The notes beneath the pieces were generated by a model. It ran no database searches. It was not told the DNA's origin and was given only the letters and a program-made list of their open reading frames with translations. A program made the translations under genes and the position numbers. This document shows positions 1 to 8,890 of a DNA stretch of 64,000 nt, piece by piece. How positions within the stretch are numbered: the stretch's first letter is position 1; each line of letters begins with the position of its first letter. The DNA is from a bacterium HR33 (lineage in GTDB: Bacteria > Gemmatimonadota > Gemmatimonadetes > Gemmatimonadales > GWC2-71-9): the NCBI GenBank assembly GCA_002923375.1, contig BEIJ01000002.1, positions 789,608 to 853,607 of the forward strand, given 5' to 3'.

Positions 1-1762
1 AGTTGTTACCGAGCTGGCCATTTCCGTTGAAGCCCCAGCAGTACCCCGTTCCCGCGGTGGTGACGCCGCAGGCGAAGCCGTCGCCAGCGCTGACCGAAGC
101 AAAGCTGGTCCCGGACGGCATCTGAACCGGGGTCGGCGAGGTAACCGGAGCGGTAGAGGTAGTCCCGTTACCCACGCCCCCAGCGTTGTTGTCGCCCCAG
201 CAATAGGCCACACCGCTGGTCGAGACCGCGCAGGTGAGCTGCCAGCCGGCGCTCACCTGCTTGAAGGTCTCGGCGGAGGCGACCGCCACCGGAGTAGAAG
301 AGTTGGTCGTGGTCCCGTTGCCCAGCTCTCCCCTGCCGTTGGCGCCCCAGCAGTAGATCTTGCCGTCCTGTCCCACGCCGCAGCTGTGGAAGTATCCCGT
401 GCTTATGGAGGTAAAGGCAACCGGCGAAGCCACCTTCACCGGCGCCAAAGTTCCCGTGGTAGTGCCATCTCCAAGCTGGCCGAAGGTGTTGCTCCCCCAG
501 CAGTACGCGCTCCCTGCCTCGTCCAAGGCACAGGAATAACCGACACCGGCTCCGACTTCTACGATACCGGTAGTAAGCCCGCTCACGCCCCCCGGGCTCG
601 CCCGATCGCTGGTGCTGTTGTCACCCAGTTGCCCGGTGCTGTTGAGACCCCAGCAGGCGGCAGCCCCGCCTGTACCGGCGGCGCAGGTGTGGAGAACGCC
701 CGCGGCCACCCTTCTTGCCGATAGACCGGAAACCGCCACCGGCCCGGTGTGCTCGAACGCCGTCCCGTCGCCCACCTGGCCGTATCCGTTCCAACCCCAA
801 CAGTAGGCGTTCCCGCTAGTAGCCTCGATCGCGCAGGTGTGGTAGCTCCCCGCGCTCACCGCCTGGAAAGCGATACCCGAAGACACCGCCGTGGGCTGAG
901 GGCGGTCGATCGTGCTGTTGTCTCCCACCTGGCCGTCAAAATTGTTGCCCCAGCAGTAAGTCGTCCCGGCAGCTATACCGCAGGTGGTGTACAGGCCCGC
1001 CGACAAGGTGCTGAACGTCAGGGATCCGGAGACCGACACGGGAACGTTGGAGTTAGCGAAAGCACCGTTGCCCAGCTGGCCGAAGCCTCCGTGTCCCCAG
1101 CATTTTGCGACGCCCGAAGTCGTCAAGGCGCAGGTGTGGAACCCTCCCACTGCGAGAGCGGTGAAGCTGCTTCCCACCGGCACCGGCACTGCACTGCCGG
1201 TGTTGGTCCCGTCTCCCAGCTGGCCCGAGCTATTGTCGCCCCAGCAGTAAACCTCCCCCGCCGTCGTAAGCCCGCAGGTGTGTTGCTCGCCCGCGCCGAT
1301 TTGCTGGAACGTCAGCCCTCCGGAAACCGCTACCGGCGTGGAAGAGCTCGTCGAGGTGCCGTCCCCCAGCTTGCCGTTGAAATTGGAACCCCAGCAGTAC
1401 GCTGTCCCGCCGGTATCCAAAGCGCAGGTGTGAAACCGCCCGGCGGTGATCTTTTGGTACGTTCGGCTACCGGAGACAGCGACGGGAGTGGTCCGATCTA
1501 TAGAGCTGCCGTCCCCCAGCTGCCCGTTCCCGTTCCTGCCCCAGCAGTACGCCACTCCGGTAACCGTAAGGGCGCAGCTGTGCAACCCGCCGGCCGCTAC
1601 GGTCTGGAACGATTCGCTACTCGAAACCCGCACCGGTGAAGAGAAAGCATTGCCTGAAGTACCGTTGCCCAATTCTCCGAACTCGTTCCTTCCCCAGCAA
1701 GCCACCGTCCCGTCCCCCTTCACCGCGCAGGTGTGATACCTGCCGGCACTCAGCTGCGGCAC
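1..1762 (-). repeat. RCC1 protein repeats, 12 visible units
   Basis: Twelve tandem protein repeats of about 48-50 residues, diverged at the DNA level. Each carries a Cys in an (H/Y)(T/S)C(A/G) motif and a second Cys in CWG, a paired-Cys arrangement common in bacterial RCC1 proteins that could form a disulfide in each blade outside the cell. The array continues past the left edge, so the total number is unknown. Confidence 0.8.
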
Positions 1763-2860
1763 GGAAAAAGGCGCGACCTTGCAGCCGCTCCCGGTGTTGT
1801 TGGCGCCCGCCTTCACCTGGATCACCAGCTTGTAGTGACCCACCGTGTTGTTGCTCCCGAACACGCGAATGCGATAGTTGCCATCGGCGCTGATGGCGAT
1901 CTTGATCCTGGCATCTGTCGTGTCCGAGGCCAGATCGTCGTTTTCGGCCAGGAACCGCCCAGTGGAGCCGCTAAAGAGCTGCAAGAAACTGTTCAAGGGG
2001 GAACGGGGGGCAAGACGCACCGCCTGCGCCGTGATGGTAAGCGAGTCCCCGTTGCAGTCCTTTAGCTGAAACCAGTCCGAGTCAGTGGCGGGGTAGATGT
2101 TGAGGGAATCCAGCGTGAATCCGCTGCTCGACCCGAACCCCAGGTCGGTCGCCGTGGAAAAGGTGTCGCCGCTAGGCCGCAAGTCTGTGACCACCCGCGC
2201 GCTCACCGGAGCCCCTGCACGCCCGCCCTGCGAAACCGCCGAATTGACCGCCCGAGCACGAACATAAAAGGTGCCGGTGTCCGTCACGGTCACGAAGATG
2301 TTGGTGGTGTTGACCGTGCCCCTGAATGGATTGCTGAAGGCAGTGGTTCGATCGACCTCCACTATGTAGCTGGTAGCCCCCGGGACACTCTGGATGGTAA
2401 ACGTGGGACTGAACGACGAGGTGGGCGAAGGGCCCGACAAACTGACGCTAGGCACGAAACTGGCAAAACTGATCGTGGCTGTGGTATTCTGCCCCGAACG
2501 GACCTCCACCCCACTGGTCTGGCCGAAGTGATCCACTTCGCCGCCCACCAAACCCTCCACGGTCACCGTGTACGTGCCCACGGGCAGCTGGTCTATCGTC
2601 CCCGTGAAATTATTTCCGCTTCGGGTCAGCTGCACCGTCTTGGTGGTGTTCGAGGAAGTGGCTGTAGCCCGAGCGGCCTCCAAATGCGTCATCGGACCCG
2701 CCACCGCCCCGGTCGAAACCCATGCGCCCGATTCCGAAGGAACCACGATCCGCACGGCAATACCACCGGTCCCGTCGGGACGCTCCACATCCTTGCAGCC
2801 GCCTGAGAGGAAGGCGCCCACCAGCACAACGGCTAGGAGGTTGGTATCCAACCTGCTCAT
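1..2860 (-). CDS. RCC1-repeat lipoprotein, C-terminus beyond window
   Basis: Reading the minus strand from the ATG at 2860 gives an open frame that leaves the window at base 1, so the gene is partial at its 3' end. The N-terminus is a lipoprotein signal with a lipobox ending GGC near residue 22. A fibronectin/PEGA-like region follows, then a PPC-like beta domain (about residues 235-355), then RCC1-type repeats from base 1762 to the edge. Twelve repeats are visible, each with an HTCA-like motif and a CWG motif followed by GxLGDGT. RCC1 repeats form a seven-bladed propeller; twelve or more suggests two propellers. The role is unknown, probably a surface-exposed binding protein. The ATG overlaps the TGA of the upstream pseudoprotease gene (ATGA), so translation is probably coupled. 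Confidence 0.85.
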   Translation of the reverse strand, partial: MSRLDTNLLAVVLVGAFLSGGCKDVERPDGTGGIAVRIVVPSESGAWVSTGAVAGPMTHLEAARATATSSNTTKTVQLTRSGNNFTGTIDQLPVGTYTVTVEGLVGGEVDHFGQTSGVEVRSGQNTTATISFASFVPSVSLSGPSPTSSFSPTFTIQSVPGATSYIVEVDRTTAFSNPFRGTVNTTNIFVTVTDTGTFYVRARAVNSAVSQGGRAGAPVSARVVTDLRPSGDTFSTATDLGFGSSSGFTLDSLNIYPATDSDWFQLKDCNGDSLTITAQAVRLAPRSPLNSFLQLFSGSTGRFLAENDDLASDTTDARIKIAISADGNYRIRVFGSNNTVGHYKLVIQVKAGANNTGSGCKVAPFSVPQLSAGRYHTCAVKGDGTVACWGRNEFGELGNGTSGNAFSSPVRVSSSESFQTVAAGGLHSCALTVTGVAYCWGRNGNGQLGDGSSIDRTTPVAVSGSRTYQKITAGRFHTCALDTGGTAYCWGSNFNGKLGDGTSTSSSTPVAVSGGLTFQQIGAGEQHTCGLTTAGEVYCWGDNSSGQLGDGTNTGSAVPVPVGSSFTALAVGGFHTCALTTSGVAKCWGHGGFGQLGNGAFANSNVPVSVSGSLTFSTLSAGLYTTCGIAAGTTYCWGNNFDGQVGDNSTIDRPQPTAVSSGIAFQAVSAGSYHTCAIEATSGNAYCWGWNGYGQVGDGTAFEHTGPVAVSGLSARRVAAGVLHTCAAGTGGAAACWGLNSTGQLGDNSTSDRASPGGVSGLTTGIVEVGAGVGYSCALDEAGSAYCWGSNTFGQLGDGTTTGTLAPVKVASPVAFTSISTGYFHSCGVGQDGKIYCWGANGRGELGNGTTTNSSTPVAVASAETFKQVSAGWQLTCAVSTSGVAYCWGDNNAGGVGNGTTSTAPVTSPTPVQMPSGTSFASVSAGDGFACGVTTAGTGYCWGFNGNGQLGNN

Positions 2861-4647
2861 CTTATCCACCTGAAAATGATCGCGGGGTTCGGTACCGAGA
2901 CGCTGATCCCCCCCGGCGAAGTAGTAGTACCTCCTCCGTCGCCCCCGCCTACTCCGTCTTCGCCGCCACCCCCCAACAGCAGCAACGCGGCGGCACCGGC
3001 TCCCCCAATTCCCAGCACCGCTAACAAAATCCCCACTCCTCCGCCCCCACCCCGCCTGACTTGCGGCTCCGACGGCGCAGTGGGCTGGGCCGGAGGCTCG
3101 ACCTGGGCTACCGGCTGAAGCGCCAAGCTCAGGCGGTCGGCGACCGAAGGCCGCAGCGTAAACTCGGTCTCTCTCTGCACCTGGCCCCCGGAAACCAGCT
3201 GAATCCGATATCGTCCCATCGGCCCCGCGAAGGTGAAGGGGAGCACAGCGCTAGTGGCAAGTTCCGGCCACTGCCATCGCTCCAAAGGCTCGATCCTCAC
3301 TTCCGCCCCGGCGAGGTCGGAGCTCAGAACCACAGATCCGTAAGCATGGTTCTCCTGCAAAGCCACCTGGCCTACAGTTAGAAGGTTGGCCGCACGCACC
3401 GCCCTCCTCGCTCGATCCAGAACGGCAGCGACGCGCTCTCCCCCTACCGCACTCTCAGCGCCGGTCGCCAGGCCCACCACAGCTCCAGCGGCGTTGACGA
3501 TCAGCCCTGCATCGAATCCTTCCGGCAACACCTCGGCAAACCCCAATTGTCCAGCGGGTCCCGCCGACAGGGATACCCGAGCAGCCTCAGGCGCAGCGCA
3601 ACCCCTGATACCGAAGGCCCACGCCGGCTCTCCGGGAATCACCGTCGCTGCTGTCTCTAGGGAATCGGCCCTGAGGGTAGGCAGCCTCAGCACTGCAACA
3701 TCTGCCTGGACGTCATAGGCGGCGACTCTGATCTCCTCGCCCGCCCGCCGCCCGCCGGCCAACTCCACCTCTACCCGCTCGGCGCCCCGAATGGAGTGAT
3801 AAGGTACGAGCAGGAGGCCATCGCGCCCCACGAACGCTCCGGTCGCACAGGTCGGTGCCGTCCCGAACCGATGTACCGTAACCACCGCTAGCTGCCGGAG
3901 GACGGAAGCCCGGACGTCTTCGCTCAGCTCCCCCGGTGCCTCCGCCGGCGGCTGTGCTGGAGGTTGCGGCGCTGGAGGTCGTGCCACTACCGGGGCCGCC
4001 GGCCTGAGCTCGAAACTCACCACCGTCGTAACACCCGGAAGTATCTCCCGCCTGAGCTGCGTAGCCAGGTACCCCTCGGCGCTGGCCTGTATAGTGTACG
4101 TTCCGGCCGGCGCATTGAGACTCTGGCCGCTCTGGATCACACCCACACCTTCCACCAGAACACTCACCGGCTGCGACATTCCGGGCGACTCCACCCTCAG
4201 GGTTCCCGTCCCCGCTCCGGCGGCGGGAGCAACCCATTCGTACCGGGTGCTGCTCACCGTGTCACCCGGACTTCCAACAGCTATCTCCCGGCGAGCGGCC
4301 CGGGCTGCCTGTACCACCGCCGGGAGGAACGTGATACTGTCCACCGTCGCGTTGGGAGCGAGACGAAGGGCCCAGCGCAGCCATACCCCGGCCTCCTGCT
4401 CCCGCCGCTCCTCGGCGAGTATCTGGGCCAGAAGTTGCACGCCTCGAAACCAGACGCTGTCGGCGGGACCCTCGTTGGGGTTGAGAGCGCTCCGCAGCAG
4501 CTCCATCGCTCGAGCGGTTTCGAACTCGTCGTAGAGACGGAACGCCGCGGCTATCCGCTCGTTGCGAGTCTGCTGCGCCGCCAAAGGCGACCCTGCCGCC
4601 GCGAGCCCCACCAAAGATACCAACGCGAAGGGGAGTATCCGATTCAC
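2857..4647 (-). CDS. Membrane-anchored trypsin-like pseudoprotease with PEGA-like domains
   Basis: A 596-residue exported protein. Residues 1-25 are a signal peptide ending near LAAQQ, and residues 26-115 are a helical, TPR-like region. A PEGA-like beta domain (about 145-215) and a Pro-rich linker precede a DegP/S1C-like trypsin fold (about 250-410). His284 (PYHSI) and Asp316 (DVAVL) sit where the catalytic His and Asp belong, but the GNSGGP serine motif is replaced by EGFDAGLIVN, so the nucleophile appears to be missing. A second PEGA-like region (435-510) is followed by a transmembrane helix (about 537-558) and a Gly-rich tail. It lies 3 bp downstream of the kinase gene and overlaps the RCC1 gene. 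A scaffold or sensor role is inferred. Confidence 0.75.
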   Translation of the reverse strand: MNRILPFALVSLVGLAAAGSPLAAQQTRNERIAAAFRLYDEFETARAMELLRSALNPNEGPADSVWFRGVQLLAQILAEERREQEAGVWLRWALRLAPNATVDSITFLPAVVQAARAARREIAVGSPGDTVSSTRYEWVAPAAGAGTGTLRVESPGMSQPVSVLVEGVGVIQSGQSLNAPAGTYTIQASAEGYLATQLRREILPGVTTVVSFELRPAAPVVARPPAPQPPAQPPAEAPGELSEDVRASVLRQLAVVTVHRFGTAPTCATGAFVGRDGLLLVPYHSIRGAERVEVELAGGRRAGEEIRVAAYDVQADVAVLRLPTLRADSLETAATVIPGEPAWAFGIRGCAAPEAARVSLSAGPAGQLGFAEVLPEGFDAGLIVNAAGAVVGLATGAESAVGGERVAAVLDRARRAVRAANLLTVGQVALQENHAYGSVVLSSDLAGAEVRIEPLERWQWPELATSAVLPFTFAGPMGRYRIQLVSGGQVQRETEFTLRPSVADRLSLALQPVAQVEPPAQPTAPSEPQVRRGGGGGVGILLAVLGIGGAGAAALLLLGGGGEDGVGGGDGGGTTTSPGGISVSVPNPAIIFRWIR

Positions 4648-4650
4648 GGG

Positions 4651-6642
4651 CTACCTCTCTGGGATCATTCTTATGACCATCCGTACGTTGTCCCCTGGGC
4701 GCAACGTCAGCGTCGTGTCCTTCCTGACAAAACCTTCGCGCTCGAAGACGAAAACATGCACCCCGGGTAACAGTGTGTCTACCCACCGGCTCTGTTCCCC
4801 GTGATCCACTCCGTCGACGATCAGTCTCGCCCAGGGCTGAATGCGAAGCTGCACCGTAGCCAGCCTTTCGGCAGCCGCTGCGCGAGCGCCCTCGCGGTCA
4901 GCGGGGGGTGGCCGCCCAGTTGCGACAGCCGCACCCTGGCTGCGATACACAAGCGTGTGCTCGCGACCGGCGGCTATGTTTATAACTTCCACGATAGCGG
5001 GATATCCCGCGCCTCCCATGCGGACCGTGTGTTCTCCGGGGGGCAGGTCGAACACAGTTCCTTCTCTCCGACGGCCATCTATGGCGACCATCGCACCGGA
5101 GGGGAGATTCCGAATCACCAGGCGTCCTGTAGTAGGCCTAGCCGCCGGCGGCGGAGTTCGCGCCGGTCCGGCCTGCTGTGGCCCCGCCGCTTGTCTGCCG
5201 GCTGGAGTTGGTTCGCGCGATGCAGCAGCTTGGGTGGTGTCCCCCTGTACCGGCAACGCTGTTCCACCCGCGAGCCCGGCTGCCCCGGCGGTGGTCTCCG
5301 CCGCAGAGGCGGCCGGCGTTGCCGCACCAATCCGGGGGCGGTCGAGGCTGCCTTCGGGCGTGGGCGTTTCAGTACCGGAAGCCCGGGCAGGGGGCTCCCC
5401 TGCGGGTGGCTCTCCTGAACTCGAAGCTCCCTGCTGCATCAGTACCCAGGCGCCAAGCGCCGCGCCGGCGATCACGGCCACGGAAAGCGCGAGCACAACG
5501 GCCTTACCTCTTTTTGGGGCCGGCCTGGCGGCGGGAGGACGCCCCCGAGCGGGTGCTTTAGCCCCAAAATCTCGGGCGGGCGCCTTGGTCGTGGGAAGCT
5601 GAGCCGCCTTTGCCTCGGCGGTGCCCAACATACCCGCCGGCACGGCGACGGTAACGGCGTCGGAGATCTCCGGGGCCGGGGCTTCCAAGGCTCCCGGCTC
5701 TTGCAGAGCGCGGACAAACTCGGTGACGGTGGAGAAACGCGCCTCCGGCTTCTTTTCCAGTGCCTTGTGCACCGCGCGGTAGACGTGCGCCGGTAGTCCG
5801 GGGGCCGACTCTTGGAGGGGTGGAGGCGGCACCATCACGTGTTTGTGCAGTATGTCTATCGCCGAGTCGCCTTCGAACGGGACTTGACCGGAAAGCATCC
5901 GGTAAGCCATTACCCCCACGGAATACTGGTCGGAGCGCCCTGTCACCCCCTTGCCCATTCCCTGTTCGGGCGACATGTAGTATGGGGTTCCCACCACCGA
6001 TCCCGACGCCGTGAGCGTACCCTCGGTAAGCGCTTTGGCGATCCCGAAGTCGGTGACCACCACGCGGTTTCTGGAATCCAGCATGACGTTGGCAGGCTTG
6101 ATGTCCCGGTGGATTACTTGCCGCTCATGGGCGTAGTCGAGGGCGTCGGCCACCTGGGAGAGGATCTGAACGGTTTCCTCGAGGCTGAGTTTGCCCTTCT
6201 CCTTTAGGATATCCTCCAGGGATCGCCCCTCGAGGAATTTCATGGCGTACCAGAAGATTCTGCCGCCGGAAGAGATTCGGTAAATGGGTATGATGTTGGG
6301 ATGGTCCAAGGCGGCCGCAGTTTTGGCCTCTCGCATGAAACGCTCGACACCGTGGCCGAAGGTGAGCTCCGGAGGTAGGACCTTGATCGCCACTTTTCGC
6401 GATAGGTGGATCTCCGTGGCCAGATACACCACCGCCATGCCGCCGCGTCCCAGGAGGCGCTCTATTTCGAACTCTCCGGCGGTGTCCTCCCGCAAGAGCT
6501 GCTCCATGTGGGCGAAGGCGGAGCGGTCCATGGCGGCGGTCGCGGCCGCCTGCCCCTCCGCGTCGGAAACCTGCGAGCCGCAGTTGTGGCAGAAACGCGC
6601 GTCGTCGGGAACGGGCGTCGCGCAGTGGGCGCACTTTATCAC
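4651..6642 (-). CDS. Zinc-ribbon Ser/Thr protein kinase with PEGA domains
   Basis: A 663-residue Hanks-type kinase. An N-terminal zinc ribbon uses C4, C7, C18 and C21. The kinase domain (about 59-315) has the glycine loop GRGGMA, Lys87 (VAIK), HRD at 178-180, DFG at 198-200 and a GTPYYMSPEQ activation segment, so it should be active. A Pro/Ala-rich linker leads to one transmembrane helix (about 380-402), then a long disordered stretch and two PEGA-type beta domains (about 505-565 and 595-660) on the outer face. The start is GTG at 6642. It is the first gene of the kinase, pseudoprotease and RCC1 unit, which suggests that an envelope signal is read by the extracytoplasmic domains. Substrates are unknown. 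Confidence 0.9.
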   Translation of the reverse strand: MIKCAHCATPVPDDARFCHNCGSQVSDAEGQAAATAAMDRSAFAHMEQLLREDTAGEFEIERLLGRGGMAVVYLATEIHLSRKVAIKVLPPELTFGHGVERFMREAKTAAALDHPNIIPIYRISSGGRIFWYAMKFLEGRSLEDILKEKGKLSLEETVQILSQVADALDYAHERQVIHRDIKPANVMLDSRNRVVVTDFGIAKALTEGTLTASGSVVGTPYYMSPEQGMGKGVTGRSDQYSVGVMAYRMLSGQVPFEGDSAIDILHKHVMVPPPPLQESAPGLPAHVYRAVHKALEKKPEARFSTVTEFVRALQEPGALEAPAPEISDAVTVAVPAGMLGTAEAKAAQLPTTKAPARDFGAKAPARGRPPAARPAPKRGKAVVLALSVAVIAGAALGAWVLMQQGASSSGEPPAGEPPARASGTETPTPEGSLDRPRIGAATPAASAAETTAGAAGLAGGTALPVQGDTTQAAASREPTPAGRQAAGPQQAGPARTPPPAARPTTGRLVIRNLPSGAMVAIDGRRREGTVFDLPPGEHTVRMGGAGYPAIVEVINIAAGREHTLVYRSQGAAVATGRPPPADREGARAAAAERLATVQLRIQPWARLIVDGVDHGEQSRWVDTLLPGVHVFVFEREGFVRKDTTLTLRPGDNVRMVIRMIPER

Positions 6643-6769
6643 AGTGGAACCTCGCCGGTTCTCATCGGCTCCCCAACGTTCGAGGGATCGCCTCTTCCGC
6701 CAACTTTCGCCCCGCAGCGGGACCGCAATGACCCGACAGCTTTCCTTCCCCCGCCAAACCCCGGGCCGC

Positions 6770-8890
6770 TCACTCGCGCCGGCTCGCTGTCAGCTCGAAG
6801 GTGAGCGGCTGGCCTACTATCTCGATCTTGACCAACCTGCGCGGCGCCTCCCGAGTCACGTAGAAGACGAAGGGCTGCGGCGTGCCGCTCACTTCTACCC
6901 GATATACCGGGAAATCGCCCGCCGGAACCGTGAGATCGCTCACACCCGCCACTTTCACCGTGAGGATCCGGGTCCGCTCTTCGGCGGGCTCAAAGACCGG
7001 AAGGGAAAAAGTCGACCCTTCGGCCAAGGGTAGAGCCGCTACCAGAGGCTGAAAAGCACTGGCATCCAGGGTACCCTCCGCCACGGTGGTATCCACTTCC
7101 ACCACCCTGGGAGTACCGGCCCTCGGATCCGGCGTTTGGGCCCGCCCCCGCACGCGGCCCCCCTGGTAGCTGACCGCGGTCTCCAGATTCTGGCCCGCCG
7201 CTTGACCGGTCCTTTCCACCGAACGCACCGCGAGAGTGTTGGGATCCAGCCGCACGACCGTCTTCTGGCGCAATCCCACGGCGGCTATGACGGTCTCCTC
7301 GGTGTAGACCAGACTGTCGGGGAAGCGGGCCCACTCGGCCGTCATGTAACCGAAGGGGTTGCCCTGCACTAGCACTTGAAAGGAATCGCGCCCGGCAACC
7401 AGCTGGGCAGGATCGAAGGTTACGGCTTCAGCTTTTGGCTTGAGATCCTCGACTGTCAGCGGCTTGCCCTCGGGATCCACGATCCTGACCGGGGCGATCT
7501 TTACCAGCTTGTCGTATATAGCTTCCCCGTCTCCTACGACCACGATCACTGCCGAGTCCGGCCTGATCACCCGCCGCGCCGCATTGCGAATATCAGCGGC
7601 GGTTACCGCCGCTAGGCGCTCCCGGTAGCTTCGCAGGTAATCGTCGCCCAAGCCTAGCAGCTTCACTGTGGTTACCTGGGAAGCGATCTGCTGCGGGGTC
7701 TCGATGGACCTGGGGAACGATCCGATGAGATAACCTTTGGCGGCGGCGAGCTCGCTGTCGGGTACAATTTCCGTTCTAAAGCGCCTCAGCTGCGCCAGAA
7801 GCTCGACCAGCGCGCTGTCGGTGACCGGAGTTCTCACCTCGGTATTGGCGGCGAAGAAGCCCGGTCCCGAGCGGCGGGTCACGCTGGAATACGCGCCGTA
7901 GGTCCACCCCTTCTGTTCGCGCAAAATCTTAAAGAGCCGCGCGTCGGTGCCGCCCCCCAGAATGCGGTTCCCTACCGTGATCGCGTAGTAGACGGGGTCG
8001 CGGGGTCCCATTGCAAGGTTGCCCACCAGAATATTGGACTGAGCCGACCCCGGCCGGTGGACCAGCAGGATTTGCGTGGGGCGCGGGGCGGGCGGTTCCG
8101 GGTCGGAAGCCGCGGTCGGAGCGGACCCGCTCCATCCCCGCAAGTAGCGCTCGAGAAGCTCCCTCGCCCCTGCGAGGGTCATGTCCCCGGCCACGATCAG
8201 ATAGGCTCCGCCCGGCTTGAGCCGCGACCGCGCGAACTGGACCACATCGTCTCGACTCAGCGCCGCCAGAGAGCTCTCGGTCATAGATCTGCCGTAGGGA
8301 TGATCCCCATAGAGCTCCCGCGCGAAAAACCTACGGGCCAGCGTCCCGGGGTCCGACTTTTCCAATTGCAACTGAGACTGGAACCGCCTCACGGCCAGAT
8401 CGAACTCGCTTTGAGGAAAGGAAGCGTTGAGCAAGACGTCCGCGAGCAGCTCGAGGGCCAGTTCGACATGGTCGGTGAGAACCGTGCTGGAGACCGTGAA
8501 CCAGTCGGCTCCCGCCGTCGCGCTCAGCGATCCGCCGACTCCTTCTATGGCAGCGGCGATTTGATCGGCCGTGCGGCTCGGTGTTCCTTTGGTGAGCAGC
8601 GCCGCCGTCAACTCCGCCAGCCCTTCTTTGCCGGCGGGGTCGTAGCGGGATCCTGCGGGGAACGCCAGCGAGAGACTGACAATCGGGAGCTCGTGGTTCT
8701 CCACCAAAATGACCTGCACCCCGTTGGAGAGCCGCACTTCTTGGAACGGGGGGAACTGCATCGGGCGCAGCGGCGCCGCCGGGGGCGGGCTGGGCGGAAA
8801 CTGAGCTCCGGCCGTCCGCGGTATCCACCAGCCGAGCGCCGGCAGCAGCGCACAGGCTGCGGTAACGGAGAGGCGAGCGCGGCGGATCAT
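6770..8890 (-). CDS. M16 family peptidase-like protein, non-catalytic subunit
   Basis: A 706-residue exported protein with a signal peptide (residues 1-30). Two M16 repeats occupy about 40-470. The zinc-binding HxxEH motif is replaced by GLAELTAALL, the pattern of the non-catalytic partner in two-subunit M16B peptidases. A C-terminal extension of about 230 residues is beta-rich and of no family recognised here. The start ATG overlaps the stop of the catalytic partner upstream (ATGA), so the pair is probably made together. By analogy with paired M16B proteins it helps form the peptide-cleaving chamber in the periplasm. Confidence 0.88.
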   Translation of the reverse strand: MIRRARLSVTAACALLPALGWWIPRTAGAQFPPSPPPAAPLRPMQFPPFQEVRLSNGVQVILVENHELPIVSLSLAFPAGSRYDPAGKEGLAELTAALLTKGTPSRTADQIAAAIEGVGGSLSATAGADWFTVSSTVLTDHVELALELLADVLLNASFPQSEFDLAVRRFQSQLQLEKSDPGTLARRFFARELYGDHPYGRSMTESSLAALSRDDVVQFARSRLKPGGAYLIVAGDMTLAGARELLERYLRGWSGSAPTAASDPEPPAPRPTQILLVHRPGSAQSNILVGNLAMGPRDPVYYAITVGNRILGGGTDARLFKILREQKGWTYGAYSSVTRRSGPGFFAANTEVRTPVTDSALVELLAQLRRFRTEIVPDSELAAAKGYLIGSFPRSIETPQQIASQVTTVKLLGLGDDYLRSYRERLAAVTAADIRNAARRVIRPDSAVIVVVGDGEAIYDKLVKIAPVRIVDPEGKPLTVEDLKPKAEAVTFDPAQLVAGRDSFQVLVQGNPFGYMTAEWARFPDSLVYTEETVIAAVGLRQKTVVRLDPNTLAVRSVERTGQAAGQNLETAVSYQGGRVRGRAQTPDPRAGTPRVVEVDTTVAEGTLDASAFQPLVAALPLAEGSTFSLPVFEPAEERTRILTVKVAGVSDLTVPAGDFPVYRVEVSGTPQPFVFYVTREAPRRLVKIEIVGQPLTFELTASRRE

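Noticed and set aside
386-2873. Several plus-strand open frames
   Set aside because: They are shadows of the minus-strand RCC1 lipoprotein, whose repeats and signal peptide are clear; the plus frames show no domain.
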